Assembly (NCBI GenBank): GCA_016705235.1
Contig: JADIYP010000007.1
Location: 62,001-126,000 of the forward strand
DNA length: 64,000 nt
Direction: 5' to 3'
Origin: Candidatus Leptovillus affinis
GTDB lineage: Bacteria; Chloroflexota; Anaerolineae; Promineifilales; Promineifilaceae
This document shows positions 1-8,207 of this stretch, piece by piece. Positions within the stretch are counted from its first letter, which is position 1; the number at the start of each line of letters is the position of its first letter. The position numbers and the translations under genes were made by a program. Below the pieces are notes generated by a model, which saw only the letters and a list, made by a program, of their open reading frames with translations, did not search any database and was not told the origin of the DNA.

Positions 1-1
1 A

Positions 2-820
2 ATCGTCTATCCCGGCATCCAGCAAACCGTCGCCCCCTACCGCCCCCACATCCTGCCTGTGCCCACCGACCTGGAAACCGGCATCGACGTGGACACGATT
101 GAGCAGTACCTGGCGGACGGCGCGCGCCCGGCCTTCCTCTACGTCATCCCCGACGCCCACAACCCACTCGGCGTCAGCATCAGCCCAGAAAAGCGGCAGC
201 GGCTGGTGGAACTGGCCCGGGCTTACGGCCTGCCCATCATCGAAGACGATCCCTATGGCTTCCTGAATTATGATGCGCACAGCGAACGGCCGTTACGCGC
301 CCTCGACGACAACTGGGTCTTTTACCTCGGCTCCTTCTCCAAAATTCTGGCCCCGGCCCTGCGCCTGGGCTGGATGATTGCCCCGGAAGCGCTCATTGCC
401 AGGCTCACCGTGATTAAAGAAGCCAACGATTTAGAATCGTCGGCGCTGACACAGCGCGCCGTTGCCGCTTATCTGGACGCCGGGCTTTTGCCGGCTCACC
501 TGGAGAGGCTGCGGGGCGAATACGGCCGTCGCCGGGACACCATGCTGCAAGCCCTCTACCACCACTTCCCAACGGAAGCCCGCTGGACCGTGCCGTCGGG
601 TGGCATGTTTGTGTGGGTGGAACTGGCAGAGGGGGTGGATACAAAGATGGTGTTGGAAACGGCCGTTACCGAAGCCCAGGTCGCCTTCATCCCCGGCGCC
701 GCCTTCACCATACCCGGCCACAGCGCGCCCAACTGCCTGCGTCTCAACTTCTCCAACTGCACCCCAGACCGCATCGAAGAAGGCATCGCCCGCCTGGCCG
801 AGGTGATTAACCGAGGATGA
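2..820 (+). CDS. PLP-dependent aminotransferase, fold type I (5' end outside window)
   Basis: The frame is open from the first bases of the window, so the N-terminus lies upstream and the GTG at 59 is internal. The visible 272 residues are the large and C-terminal domains of a class I/II aminotransferase of the LysN/MocR-like branch. They hold a PDAHNPLG segment (PxxxNPxG motif) and SFSKILAPALRLGWM, whose lysine (codon 341-343) is the Schiff-base residue. Family members transfer amino groups from 2-aminoadipate, aromatic or branched amino acids to 2-oxoglutarate. The next two genes degrade 4-hydroxyphenylpyruvate and homogentisate, so a tyrosine aminotransferase role is a reasonable inference, but specificity cannot be read from the sequence. 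Any N-terminal GntR domain would be outside the window. Confidence 0.85.
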   Translation: MVYPGIQQTVAPYRPHILPVPTDLETGIDVDTIEQYLADGARPAFLYVIPDAHNPLGVSISPEKRQRLVELARAYGLPIIEDDPYGFLNYDAHSERPLRALDDNWVFYLGSFSKILAPALRLGWMIAPEALIARLTVIKEANDLESSALTQRAVAAYLDAGLLPAHLERLRGEYGRRRDTMLQALYHHFPTEARWTVPSGGMFVWVELAEGVDTKMVLETAVTEAQVAFIPGAAFTIPGHSAPNCLRLNFSNCTPDRIEEGIARLAEVINRG

Positions 821-873
821 AGCGTGATGCGTGATGCGTGAAAATCACGCATCACGCATCACGCATCACGCTT
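821..873. repeat. Inverted GCGTGATGCGTGA intergenic repeat
   Basis: Three GTGATGC-type units are followed by their inverted copies (TCACGCATCACGC), forming a long hairpin directly after the aminotransferase stop codon. Relatives lie at 8181-8206, 36071-36113 and 60782-60843. It may work as a transcript 3' end, but no T-tract follows it here. Confidence 0.8.
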
Positions 874-947
874 CACAATTTACCCACCCCACCCCGCATC
901 AAACCAAACAAACCCGCAAAAACCAAATAATTCAAGGAGAACAAGTC

Positions 948-2063
948 ATGTCTGAAGATTTCATGCCGATTAAAGGAATGGACCACGTGGAGTTTTATGT
1001 GGGCAATGCCCGGCAGGCGGCGCACTTTTACCGCACCGGCTTCGGCTTTGCCCACACCGCCTACAGCGGCCTGGAAACGGGCAACCGCGAAACGGCCTCC
1101 TACGTGCTGGAGCAGGGCGCCATCCGCCTGGTGCTCACGGCCGCGCTCGGCCCCGACCATCCCATTGCCCGGCACGCCCACCTGCACGGCGACGGCGTAG
1201 GCATCATCGCCATGGCTGTGCCGGACGCCGCCCGCGCCTACCAGGAAGCGACAAAACGGGGGGCGACGGGGGCGATTGCGCCCACGGCCGTTGAAGACGA
1301 ACACGGCGTCTACCGCTACAGCGCCATTCGCGCCTACGGCGACACGCTCATCAAATTTGTCGACCGCAGCGACTACCACGGCCCGTTTGCCCCTGGTTAC
1401 GCCGCCCGCAGCGGCGCAGCGCAATCAGGCAACGGCAAATTCGCCCACAAAGGCATCGGCCTGGCCCACATCGACCATATGGTGGGCAACGTGGAACTGG
1501 GCGCGATGAACCGCTGGGTGAAATTCTTCGCCACGACGATGGGCTTTTCGCAGCTCATCCACTTCGACGACGAGGACATTTCCACCGAATACTCGGCGCT
1601 GATGTCCAAGGTGATGCAAGACGGCACGGGCAAGGTAAAGTTCCCCATCAACGAACCGGCCGAAGGCAAGAAGAAGTCGCAAATTCAGGAGTATCTGGAT
1701 TATTACTATGGGCCGGGCGTGCAGCATCTGGCGCTGTCGACGGGGGATATTGTAACGGCCGTTACCCAACTACGCGACAACGGCATCGAATTCCTGCGCG
1801 TGCCCAACACCTACTACGAAGACCTGGAAGAACGCGTCGGCCGCATCGACGAACCCATCGACAAACTGGCCGACCTGGGCGTGCTGGTGGACCGTGACGA
1901 AGAGGGCTACCTGCTGCAAATCTTCACCAAACCGGTAGAAGACCGTCCCACCGTCTTCTACGAAATCATCGAGCGCCACGGCAGCCGCGGCTTTGGCAAA
2001 GGCAACTTCAAAGCCCTCTTCGAAGCCATCGAACGTGAACAAGACCTGCGCGGGAATTTATAA
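948..2063 (+). CDS. hpd: 4-hydroxyphenylpyruvate dioxygenase
   Basis: The enzyme converts 4-hydroxyphenylpyruvate plus O2 to homogentisate and CO2 in cytosolic tyrosine catabolism. The 371-residue protein has the usual family length and two vicinal-oxygen-chelate halves. The C-terminal half carries the three expected Fe(II) ligands: H177 in HIDHMVGNV, H260 in GVQHLALST and E339 in FYEIIERHG. The C-terminus (RGFGKGNFKALFEAIE) is typical. The ATG at 948 is chosen because AAGGAGA lies about 8 bases upstream and the protein then begins with the normal VOC start; the same frame extends to 831, but only through repeat DNA. Homogentisate dioxygenase follows 130 bp downstream on the same strand. Confidence 0.97.
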   Translation: MSEDFMPIKGMDHVEFYVGNARQAAHFYRTGFGFAHTAYSGLETGNRETASYVLEQGAIRLVLTAALGPDHPIARHAHLHGDGVGIIAMAVPDAARAYQEATKRGATGAIAPTAVEDEHGVYRYSAIRAYGDTLIKFVDRSDYHGPFAPGYAARSGAAQSGNGKFAHKGIGLAHIDHMVGNVELGAMNRWVKFFATTMGFSQLIHFDDEDISTEYSALMSKVMQDGTGKVKFPINEPAEGKKKSQIQEYLDYYYGPGVQHLALSTGDIVTAVTQLRDNGIEFLRVPNTYYEDLEERVGRIDEPIDKLADLGVLVDRDEEGYLLQIFTKPVEDRPTVFYEIIERHGSRGFGKGNFKALFEAIEREQDLRGNL

Positions 2064-2072
2064 GCTTTTTTT

Positions 2073-2150
2073 AACGCAAAGGCGCGAAGAAGCAAAGAGG
2101 CAAAGGTTGATCCAAACTTTGCGCCTTTTGCTCCTTTGCCCCTTTGCGTT
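2073..2150. repeat. Inverted repeat of the CGCAAAGG type
   Basis: An AACGCAAAGGCGCGAAG arm and its imperfect complement ending in CTTTGCGTT surround a short spacer between hpd and hmgA. Such CGCAAAG-rich palindromes are common dispersed intergenic repeats. It may shape the 3' end of the hpd message; there is no clean T-tract. Confidence 0.75.
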
Positions 2151-2193
2151 GAATTTCTTTTCACCGACAAGCTGAGCGAGGAGTTTACCAACC

Positions 2194-3363
2194 ATGACTT
2201 ACTATTACCGAATGGGGGAGATTCCGCATAAGCGGCATACGCAGTTTCGGCAGCCAGACGGCCGTCTCTATCACGAAGAAGTGATGGGCATTCATGGCTT
2301 TGCCGGGATTCAGTCGATTTTGTACCACCTGCACCCGCCCACGGCCGTGGCCCGCATCCCTGCCGCCATCCCCGCCCACATCAGTTACGCAGACAGCGGA
2401 CCTTTGCGGCCGCGCCATCTGCGCGCTGCGCCGGTGGCTGAAGGAGGAAATGCAGTAGACGGCCGTGTCCCCCTCATGGGCAACCACGACGTCGTACTCT
2501 ACGTCGGCCGGCCCACCGAAGCCATGCCCTACTGGTACAAATTCGCCCACGGCGACGACATCATCTTCATCCACGAAGGGACCGGGCGGCTGGAAAGCCA
2601 GTTCGGCGACCTGCGCTACCGGCCCGGCGATTATCTGGTCATCCCCACCGGCGTTATGTGGCGGCTCATCCCCGACGAGAACATAGCCCAGCGCATGTTG
2701 TTCGTGGAATCCTACGGCCACGTCACCCCGCCCAAGCGCTACCTGAACAACTACGGCCAATTCCTGGAAAACTCGCCCTACTGCGAGCGCGACATCCGCA
2801 CGCCGGAAAAGCTTGTTACCCACGACGAACGCGGCGAATTTGAGGTGCGCGTGAAGGCACGCGGCGCCATCACCCAATTCATCTACAACCACCACCCGCT
2901 GGACGTGGTGGGCTGGGATGGCCACCTGTGGCCCTTCGCCTTCAACATCGAAGACTTCGAGCCGATTACCGGCCGCGTCCACCAGCCGCCGCCGGTCCAT
3001 CAGACATTCGATGGGCCAGGTTTTGTTGTCTGCTCTTTCGTGCCGCGCCTGTTCGATTATCACCCGCTGGCGATTCCCGCGCCTTACAACCACTCCAACG
3101 TGGATTCCGACGAGGTGTTGTATTACGTCGAAGGTGATTTTATGTCGCGCAAAGGCATTGAGCGCGCCTCGCTGACCATTCACCCCAATGGCATCCCGCA
3201 CGGGCCGCACCCCGGCACCTACGAAGGCTCCATCGGCAAAGAGCGCACCGAGGAATTGGCGGTGATGGTGGACACGTTCCACCCGCTGCGCCTGACGACG
3301 GCCGCCTGCGAGCTGGAAGACGAGGGATACGCTTACAGTTGGCTGCCGGGAACGGCCGTCTAA
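2194..3363 (+). CDS. hmgA: Homogentisate 1,2-dioxygenase
   Basis: The enzyme opens the ring of homogentisate to maleylacetoacetate using Fe(II) and O2, the step after hpd. The 389-residue cupin-fold protein begins MTYYYRMGEIPHKRHTQ and keeps the metal-site segment HPNGIPHGPHPGTYEG near the C-terminus, with H330 and H336 as probable ligand or active-site histidines. It is shorter than the roughly 430-445-residue animal and proteobacterial enzymes and matches the shorter bacterial form. GAGGAG lies upstream of the ATG. The remaining pathway enzymes (maleylacetoacetate isomerase, fumarylacetoacetase) are not in this window. Confidence 0.93.
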   Translation: MTYYYRMGEIPHKRHTQFRQPDGRLYHEEVMGIHGFAGIQSILYHLHPPTAVARIPAAIPAHISYADSGPLRPRHLRAAPVAEGGNAVDGRVPLMGNHDVVLYVGRPTEAMPYWYKFAHGDDIIFIHEGTGRLESQFGDLRYRPGDYLVIPTGVMWRLIPDENIAQRMLFVESYGHVTPPKRYLNNYGQFLENSPYCERDIRTPEKLVTHDERGEFEVRVKARGAITQFIYNHHPLDVVGWDGHLWPFAFNIEDFEPITGRVHQPPPVHQTFDGPGFVVCSFVPRLFDYHPLAIPAPYNHSNVDSDEVLYYVEGDFMSRKGIERASLTIHPNGIPHGPHPGTYEGSIGKERTEELAVMVDTFHPLRLTTAACELEDEGYAYSWLPGTAV

Positions 3364-3369
3364 CAGAGT

Positions 3370-3398
3370 TTGAACACAGCGATATTCTTTGTTATGCT
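3370..3398 (+). promoter_or_regulatory. Candidate sigma70-type promoter
   Basis: TTGAAC and TATGCT are separated by 17 bp, 37 bp before the start of the small membrane protein gene. Each hexamer matches four of six consensus bases, so this is only a weak candidate. Confidence 0.3.
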
Positions 3399-3434
3399 TG
3401 CGTTCTCAATGGATAACAAACAAAGGGAACGTTT

Positions 3435-4079
3435 ATGCGCAACATCATCAATCTAATTATTTCGGCGCTGCTCATGCTGCTGGCGGGCATTCTGGTCATC
3501 GTTTTGGTTGCTGCCTGGGCAATGGGTTTGGGCTGGCTGCTCAGCCAGATTGTGCCTTTTAGCTGGTTTGAAGCCACGCTGCTAATGCTCATCTCCTCGA
3601 TTGTGGTGGGCTATACGGCCGTGCGCCTGTTCGCTTTATTCCCCCCGCCGCTTGACAACGAGGCCACGAAGAATACGCCTTTTGTTCTGCGTGATCCCAT
3701 CCCGTTGAGCCGGTTTTCTGTCAACGAAGAAGAAGTTACGGACGAAGCGTGGTTCCGATTCGAGATAGCCAACGAAATCTTTGACAATCTGGTAAATATG
3801 GAACGCGAACTGGCGATGGGCGAAGCGCAGCAAAAGGAACTGGCTGTGCGCCTGACTGATGTGGTGGTTGCGGTTCTAAAAGGGCGCAAACACAATCGGC
3901 GAACCTATTCTGTGCGGGTTACGGTGGAGCAGCTGCGCAAGCAATTAGAAGCGATGGGGCAGCAGCCGTACGACACCGATTTATTGGAAACGGCCGTGGC
4001 TACCACCAACATGCGCCTTTCCTACGACGAGGACCTGGCCGACGTGGTCCGCGACAAAACCTGGGATTCGATTGATTGA
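3435..4079 (+). CDS. Small membrane protein with acidic cytosolic tail, unknown function
   Basis: I do not recognise a family. The 214-residue product has two hydrophobic segments (roughly residues 5-31 and 40-61) and then about 150 mostly polar, acidic residues predicted to be soluble and helical (FRFEIANEIFDNLVNMERELA). The ATG at 3435 has AAAGGGA upstream. It sits between homogentisate dioxygenase and a flavin-reductase-like gene on the same strand, but the 71-bp and 54-bp gaps and a possible promoter upstream leave operon membership open. ACGGCCGT octamers occur in it at the membrane segment and near the 3' end. Confidence 0.75.
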   Translation: MRNIINLIISALLMLLAGILVIVLVAAWAMGLGWLLSQIVPFSWFEATLLMLISSIVVGYTAVRLFALFPPPLDNEATKNTPFVLRDPIPLSRFSVNEEEVTDEAWFRFEIANEIFDNLVNMERELAMGEAQQKELAVRLTDVVVAVLKGRKHNRRTYSVRVTVEQLRKQLEAMGQQPYDTDLLETAVATTNMRLSYDEDLADVVRDKTWDSID

Positions 4080-4133
4080 AATAGAGTAGATTGGCGGCTT
4101 GCCAACAGTCTCCAATCTCCCACAAACAACCAT

Positions 4134-4760
4134 ATGATTCTAAACCCAAGCAACCTTTCTGTTCAAGAGCGCTATAAGCTCATCATTGGCTCGATTGTGC
4201 CGCGCCCGATTGCCTGGGTGAGCACGATGGACGCTGAAGGCAGGCTGAATTTGGCGCCGTTTAGTTATTTTACGGCCGTTTCCACCGACCCCATGACCCT
4301 GCTCTTTTGCCCCGGCTGGTCGTCGGCCCGTGGCAAAATGAAGGACACCTTGGAAAACATCCGTCAGGTGCCGGAATTCGTCATCAACATCACCGACGAA
4401 GCCACCAAAGAGGCCATGAACCTGACTGCCACCGAGTTCCCGCCCGGCGTGAACGAATTTGAGTGGGCAGGCGTGACGCCCGCGCCCAGCCAGACCATCC
4501 GCGTGCCGCGCGTGGCCGAATCACCGATTTCGTTTGAATGTATCTTGCAGCAAATTGTGGTGGTGAAAGAAGGCCCCGGCGGCGGCGCGGTGGTCCTGGG
4601 CGAAGTCCAGGCCATCCACGTGCGCGACGAGGTGATGGAAAACGGCCGTATCCTCCCCGAAAAACTCCAACCCATCGGCCGTTTAGCCGGCAACACCTAC
4701 GCTCACATCAACGACCTGTTCGAGATGGAGCGCGTGCCGCCAGACGGCCGTTTGCCGTGA
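4134..4760 (+). CDS. Flavin reductase-like FMN-binding split-barrel protein
   Basis: The 208-residue protein matches the DIM6/NTAB flavin reductase domain family. It opens LIIGSIVPRPIAWVSTMD, continues with NLAPFSYFTAVSTDPMTLLF, and ends with the family's terminal R(L)AGNTYAHINDLFEM region. Members bind FMN non-covalently and supply reduced flavin to monooxygenases or act as flavoredoxins. Proximity to aromatic catabolism genes makes a partner role with an oxygenase possible, but none is present here. No convincing ribosome binding site precedes the ATG, so the start rests on the conserved N-terminus. Confidence 0.88.
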   Translation: MILNPSNLSVQERYKLIIGSIVPRPIAWVSTMDAEGRLNLAPFSYFTAVSTDPMTLLFCPGWSSARGKMKDTLENIRQVPEFVINITDEATKEAMNLTATEFPPGVNEFEWAGVTPAPSQTIRVPRVAESPISFECILQQIVVVKEGPGGGAVVLGEVQAIHVRDEVMENGRILPEKLQPIGRLAGNTYAHINDLFEMERVPPDGRLP

Positions 4761-4763
4761 ACA

Positions 4764-4904
4764 GACCCCAAGGGTTTGCCGGCGAGAATTTGGATTAGCT
4801 GGGTATCAAACCCTTGGGGTCTTGCCAAAAAGATTGTAGCTATCCAGACCCCAAGGGTTTACCGGCGAGAATTTGGATAAGTTAGGTATCAAACCCTTGG
4901 GGTC
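4764..4904. repeat. Two tandem copies of the GACCCCAAGGGTTT palindromic element
   Basis: Copies at 4764-4821 and 4847-4904 each have arms GACCCCAAGGGTTT and AAACCCTTGGGGTC around a 30-base spacer containing GAATTTGGAT, then a CTTGCCAAAAA tail. They lie between the convergent flavin reductase and Hsp33 genes. The same element occurs at 15017-15466, 20680, 24619, 50377 and 61829. Confidence 0.92.
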
Positions 4905-4943
4905 TTGCCAAAAAAACCTGAACAGTTACACAAAGTTTACAAT

Positions 4944-5819
4944 TTACGGCATTCCCGCCAAAATCATTTCCAGGTCGTCGGCCGCAAACAGGTATGTATT
5001 GCCACAAAAATGGCAGTTGACCACAGCCTCGCCTTCAGTCGCCAGCAGCTCTTCCAGACCGGCCCGCCCCAAGTTGATCAGCGCCTGTTCCGAGCGTTCC
5101 TGGCTGCAATTGCAATGGTAGAGTAACGGCCGTTTCTCCAACACCTCATAAGCCATGCCCGTAAAAATCAGAGCCAGCAGGTCTTCCGGCTGGTCGCCCT
5201 CTTGTAATAGCTTTTCGATGGGCGGCAAATCGGTCATGCGCGCAATCATGTCTTGAATGGTTTTTTCTTCATAAGGGGGCAGCGCCTGGAACAAAAAGCC
5301 GGCAACGGCCGTCAACTGCCCCGCCTCGTCCATGAGCGCGCCAATCTCCACCGCCGACAACACCTGCTCCGACTGGTTGAGAAAAAACGTCAGGTCGGCA
5401 TCCACCGTGCCCGTTTGCAGCGGAACCACGCTTTCCACCGGCTCCTTCAATCTCAAATCGCGCACCACCGTCAGAAAGCCAATATCGCCCACGGCGCCGC
5501 TCACATTTTGCCGCCCGTTCACCGGCGGCAGATCAAGCTGTGGATTACCGACATAGCCGCGAATACGGCCGTAAGCATCCGACTCCACCAACAATTTTTC
5601 CAGTGGGCCATCCCCTTCCAGCTTGATGGCAATGCGCTGCCCAATTTTGAGCGTTGCGCCCATCAACGCGCCGCCCGTCAGCCCACGCGCCAGAGCAGCG
5701 GCTGCCGTGGGCGCTGCTTCATGTCGCCGCGCCGCCTCGTTGGCCATATTTGTAGTTACGCAGGCCAGGCCGCGCACGCCTGCTTCTTTAGCAATCACCC
5801 GAATTAAATAATCTTCCAT
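4944..5819 (-). CDS. hslO: Hsp33 redox-regulated holdase chaperone
   Basis: Hsp33 is a cytosolic chaperone switched on when its zinc-bound cysteines are oxidised during peroxide or bleach stress. The 291-residue product has the usual length, a family-typical start (MEDYLIRVIAKEAGVRG) and the complete CxC...CxxC zinc switch: C236 and C238 in YHCNCSQERSE, C269 and C272 in CHFCGNTYLF. GGAG lies upstream of the ATG. It reads convergently toward the flavin reductase gene. A terminator for the upstream oxidoreductase lies between them, so it is probably expressed from its own promoter. Confidence 0.96.
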   Translation of the reverse strand: MEDYLIRVIAKEAGVRGLACVTTNMANEAARRHEAAPTAAAALARGLTGGALMGATLKIGQRIAIKLEGDGPLEKLLVESDAYGRIRGYVGNPQLDLPPVNGRQNVSGAVGDIGFLTVVRDLRLKEPVESVVPLQTGTVDADLTFFLNQSEQVLSAVEIGALMDEAGQLTAVAGFLFQALPPYEEKTIQDMIARMTDLPPIEKLLQEGDQPEDLLALIFTGMAYEVLEKRPLLYHCNCSQERSEQALINLGRAGLEELLATEGEAVVNCHFCGNTYLFAADDLEMILAGMP

Positions 5820-5850
5820 ACAACAACTCCATCAAATAGGATGTCATGAC

Positions 5851-5884
5851 ACAAAAACATCCGTTTTCTGACGAAAGCGGATGT
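5851..5884 (-). terminator. Rho-independent terminator downstream of the Gfo/Idh gene
   Basis: On the minus strand ACATCCGCTTTC pairs with GAAAACGGATGT (one mismatch) around a 4-base loop and is followed by TTTTTGTG. It lies after the oxidoreductase gene and before hslO. Confidence 0.7.
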
Positions 5885-5987
5885 GTATTACCGTTTTTTT
5901 TTGTTGACCAATCCCTATTTTAGCAGATGAAAACGGGACAGGAGAAAAAACGGCCGTTCTCCTACACAATTCCAACACATGCACCCT

Positions 5988-7034
5988 TTAGCCTGAAAGA
6001 GTGCGTCGCTGCTGGTGGCTTTGCACGGCCGTTTCCAACAGCCGAATCACATCCCGCGCCTGCACGGCCGTTACCGCCAATTCCTCATCAAACAGAATCG
6101 CCCCGGCCACATTCTTGTAAAACGCCGCATAATTTCCCGGCAGCGTCTCGATTTCGCCTTGCACATGCAGCCCAGCCCACTGCGTGTCCAATTTTCCCCA
6201 CTGCGTTGATGGTTCCATTCCCCACCCTGGCGTGTCTGGTATGTCGCCCGCTTTCAAGGCCGCTTCCTGCGGGTCCAGGCCAAATTTCACATAGCTGCCC
6301 AATGTCCCGTGCAGCGCAAAATGAGGTCGCGGCTGGCGGCGCAGCATACCGGCGGCCAACGTTACCTCCAGGCCCGGATAGTCTAGCCTGACAGTGAATG
6401 CGTCGTCGGCCTGGGCCTGGGGGCGCTGATGGTGAAGAACGGCCGTCACCCCTTCTGGCCACCCAAACAGCGCCAACGCCTGATCCAGCAAATGCGCGCC
6501 CAAATCATACAAAATCCCCGACCCCGGCAGCGGCTCTTCCCGCCACGCATTCGGCTTCAAATAATTCCGAAAGCGATCAAACGTCGCCTCATAACTCACC
6601 AACTGGCCGAGCAATTCCCGCGCTAAAATTTGCCGCACCGTCAAAAAGCCGCCGTCCCAACGCCGATTGTGGAACACGGTCAGCACGCGGGTTTCACGCC
6701 GCGCCAGATCGATTAACTCCTGCGCCTCGCTGCTCGTCACCGTGAACGGCTTATCCACCACCACATGTTTACCGGCCAACAATGCCTGCTGCGCCAGCGA
6801 GAAATGGCTCGTATTGGGCGTGGCGATAACCACCAGATCAATCAGCGGATCGGCAAACAACGCTTCCGGGTGACGCACAATTTTTGCGGCCGGATAACGC
6901 AAGGCGGCGCGGTCCGTGCGCCGTTCCACCACACTGTGCAAAATCAATCCTGGCGTGGCCGCAATCAACGGGGCATGAAACACTTCGCCGGCCATGCCAT
7001 AACCAATCAATCCAACTTGTAGATGTGGTGTCAT
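5988..7034 (-). CDS. Gfo/Idh/MocA family NAD(P)-dependent oxidoreductase
   Basis: Members oxidise or reduce sugars, inositols and related polyols with NAD(P). The 348-residue protein shows an N-terminal Rossmann motif (GLIGYGMAGEVFHAPLI, residues 8-24), the family DKP lysine motif (HVVVDKPFTV, about residue 95), and a C-terminal alpha/beta domain with the expected DLGAHLLDQA active-site helix. GGGAA is upstream of the ATG. The substrate cannot be assigned. The 5' part overlaps no other gene; the metallophosphoesterase gene ends 44 bp upstream on the same strand. Three ACGGCCGT octamers lie inside it, two of them close together near the 3' end. Confidence 0.92.
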   Translation of the reverse strand: MTPHLQVGLIGYGMAGEVFHAPLIAATPGLILHSVVERRTDRAALRYPAAKIVRHPEALFADPLIDLVVIATPNTSHFSLAQQALLAGKHVVVDKPFTVTSSEAQELIDLARRETRVLTVFHNRRWDGGFLTVRQILARELLGQLVSYEATFDRFRNYLKPNAWREEPLPGSGILYDLGAHLLDQALALFGWPEGVTAVLHHQRPQAQADDAFTVRLDYPGLEVTLAAGMLRRQPRPHFALHGTLGSYVKFGLDPQEAALKAGDIPDTPGWGMEPSTQWGKLDTQWAGLHVQGEIETLPGNYAAFYKNVAGAILFDEELAVTAVQARDVIRLLETAVQSHQQRRTLSG

Positions 7035-7078
7035 TGGGGATTCCCAGGTAAAACCGCCAGCCTGTTACAGATCGCGGC

Positions 7079-7708
7079 TTACGAAATATCTAAAATCCGG
7101 TAGGGGTAAACGTTGATGACGGTTGTGTCGCCGAATTGGGTTTCGCGGGGGGTGTCAGGGCGGTAGATGTGAATGTGGCCGTGCAGCAGGTAGCGCGGTT
7201 TGAACAGGCGCATGAGGGTGAGAAAAACTTTGAAGCCGGTGTGGGGCAGATCGGGGCGGTCGTGGATGCCAAACGGCGGCGAATGCACCACCATGACGTC
7301 CAGGTAACGGCCGTATCGACTCCGGTTCATCAACAAGCGCGGCGCAAGCTGCGAAAACTGCCAGCGCATCTCCCGTTCGGTGTACATTAACGAGGCTTGC
7401 GGCCGATAACGCATCGAGCCTTCCAGTCCGGCCAGAATTAACCCGTTGTGCATGACCGTCTGCCCGTGAATATCCATCCCGCCGGGCACATCGTAAAGGA
7501 CACGGCCGTCAGCCGTATACTGCGGCCCCTGGTCGTGATTGCCACGCACATACAACAACGGCAAATCCAGCGCCGAAATGAGAAAATCCAGGTAGTAATA
7601 TGGCAAATCCCCACACCCAATGATCAGGTCGCAAGGCGGCACGTACTGCCGTACATGGCTGTGATACAACTGGTCCAGCACCCGGTCGCTAACCGCCATA
7701 ATCTTCAC
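7079..7708 (-). CDS. Metallophosphoesterase
   Basis: This is a calcineurin-like phosphoesterase fold protein of 209 residues. Visible metal-site motifs are GCGDLPYYY (GD), VRGNHDQG (GNHD) and the C-terminal LLHGHIHIYRP (GHxH); the N-terminal DxH is reduced to SDRV. The start is GTG at 7708, sharing four bases (GTGA) with the stop of the MazG-like gene, so the two are translationally coupled. Members hydrolyse phosphodiesters or phosphomonoesters; the substrate is unknown, though coupling to a nucleotide pyrophosphohydrolase hints at nucleotide housekeeping. Confidence 0.9.
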   Translation of the reverse strand: MKIMAVSDRVLDQLYHSHVRQYVPPCDLIIGCGDLPYYYLDFLISALDLPLLYVRGNHDQGPQYTADGRVLYDVPGGMDIHGQTVMHNGLILAGLEGSMRYRPQASLMYTEREMRWQFSQLAPRLLMNRSRYGRYLDVMVVHSPPFGIHDRPDLPHTGFKVFLTLMRLFKPRYLLHGHIHIYRPDTPRETQFGDTTVINVYPYRILDIS

Positions 7709-8010
7709 GGATCAGGCCACTCCCGCGTCTGGTTCAACGCCAACTTCGCTAAAATTGCCTGCTCCAGGTTCACGCCCGTCACGCTGGCCAGTTGCAACAA
7801 ATACAAGGCGACATCGGCCAGCTCGCCGGCCAGTTCGGCCGTGTCTTTGGCCTCATCCCGCCACTGGAAATGCTCCAACACCTCGGCCGCCTCGATGGCC
7901 AGAGAGGCCGCCAGATTCCGGGGCGTTTGCGGTTTGGCCGAATCGGCAGCATACCACCCCTTGCTGGCGACAAAAGCGTGCATGTGGGCTTCTAATTCGT
8001 TGAGTTCCAT
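7705..8010 (-). CDS. MazG-like nucleotide pyrophosphohydrolase
   Basis: A 101-residue all-alpha NTP pyrophosphatase of the MazG/dCTPase-like superfamily. The metal-binding pattern is clear: EAAEVLEHFQWRDE (ExxE) followed by ELADVALYLLQLA (ExxD). Such proteins hydrolyse non-canonical or excess dNTPs to the monophosphate and pyrophosphate. The gene overlaps the metallophosphoesterase start by four bases. No strong ribosome binding site is visible before the ATG. Confidence 0.9.
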   Translation of the reverse strand: MELNELEAHMHAFVASKGWYAADSAKPQTPRNLAASLAIEAAEVLEHFQWRDEAKDTAELAGELADVALYLLQLASVTGVNLEQAILAKLALNQTREWPDP

Positions 8011-8102
8011 GTCATTTCGGTATAGTTGAAGGAGATCCTTTTCCCGGTTATTGAAGGCAACGGCCGTGCCAACTCATGACCCCTATTCTATGGGCAGCCT
8101 TT

Positions 8103-8147
8103 AAAAAAGTAAAACGTAACGCACCACCAGGACACGTTACGTTTCAC
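8103..8147 (-). terminator. Rho-independent terminator of gap
   Basis: On the minus strand GTGAAACGTAACG pairs with CGTTACGTTTTAC (one G-T pair) around a 13-base loop, then TTTTTT. It is about 60 bp after the GAPDH stop. Confidence 0.8.
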
Positions 8148-8180
8148 AATTGCTCAAAACCAAGACGCCTGATTAAACAA

Positions 8181-8206
8181 CATCACGCATCACGCATCAC
8201 ATTTCA
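8181..8206. repeat. CATCACG repeat fragment
   Basis: A partial member of the TCACGCATCACGC family (CATCACGCATCACGCATCAC) between the gap stop codon and its terminator. Confidence 0.7.
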
Positions 8207-8207
8207 C

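Noticed and set aside
5927..6745. Plus-strand frames across the Gfo/Idh gene
   Set aside because: Shadows of a gene with clear Rossmann and DKP motifs on the opposite strand.
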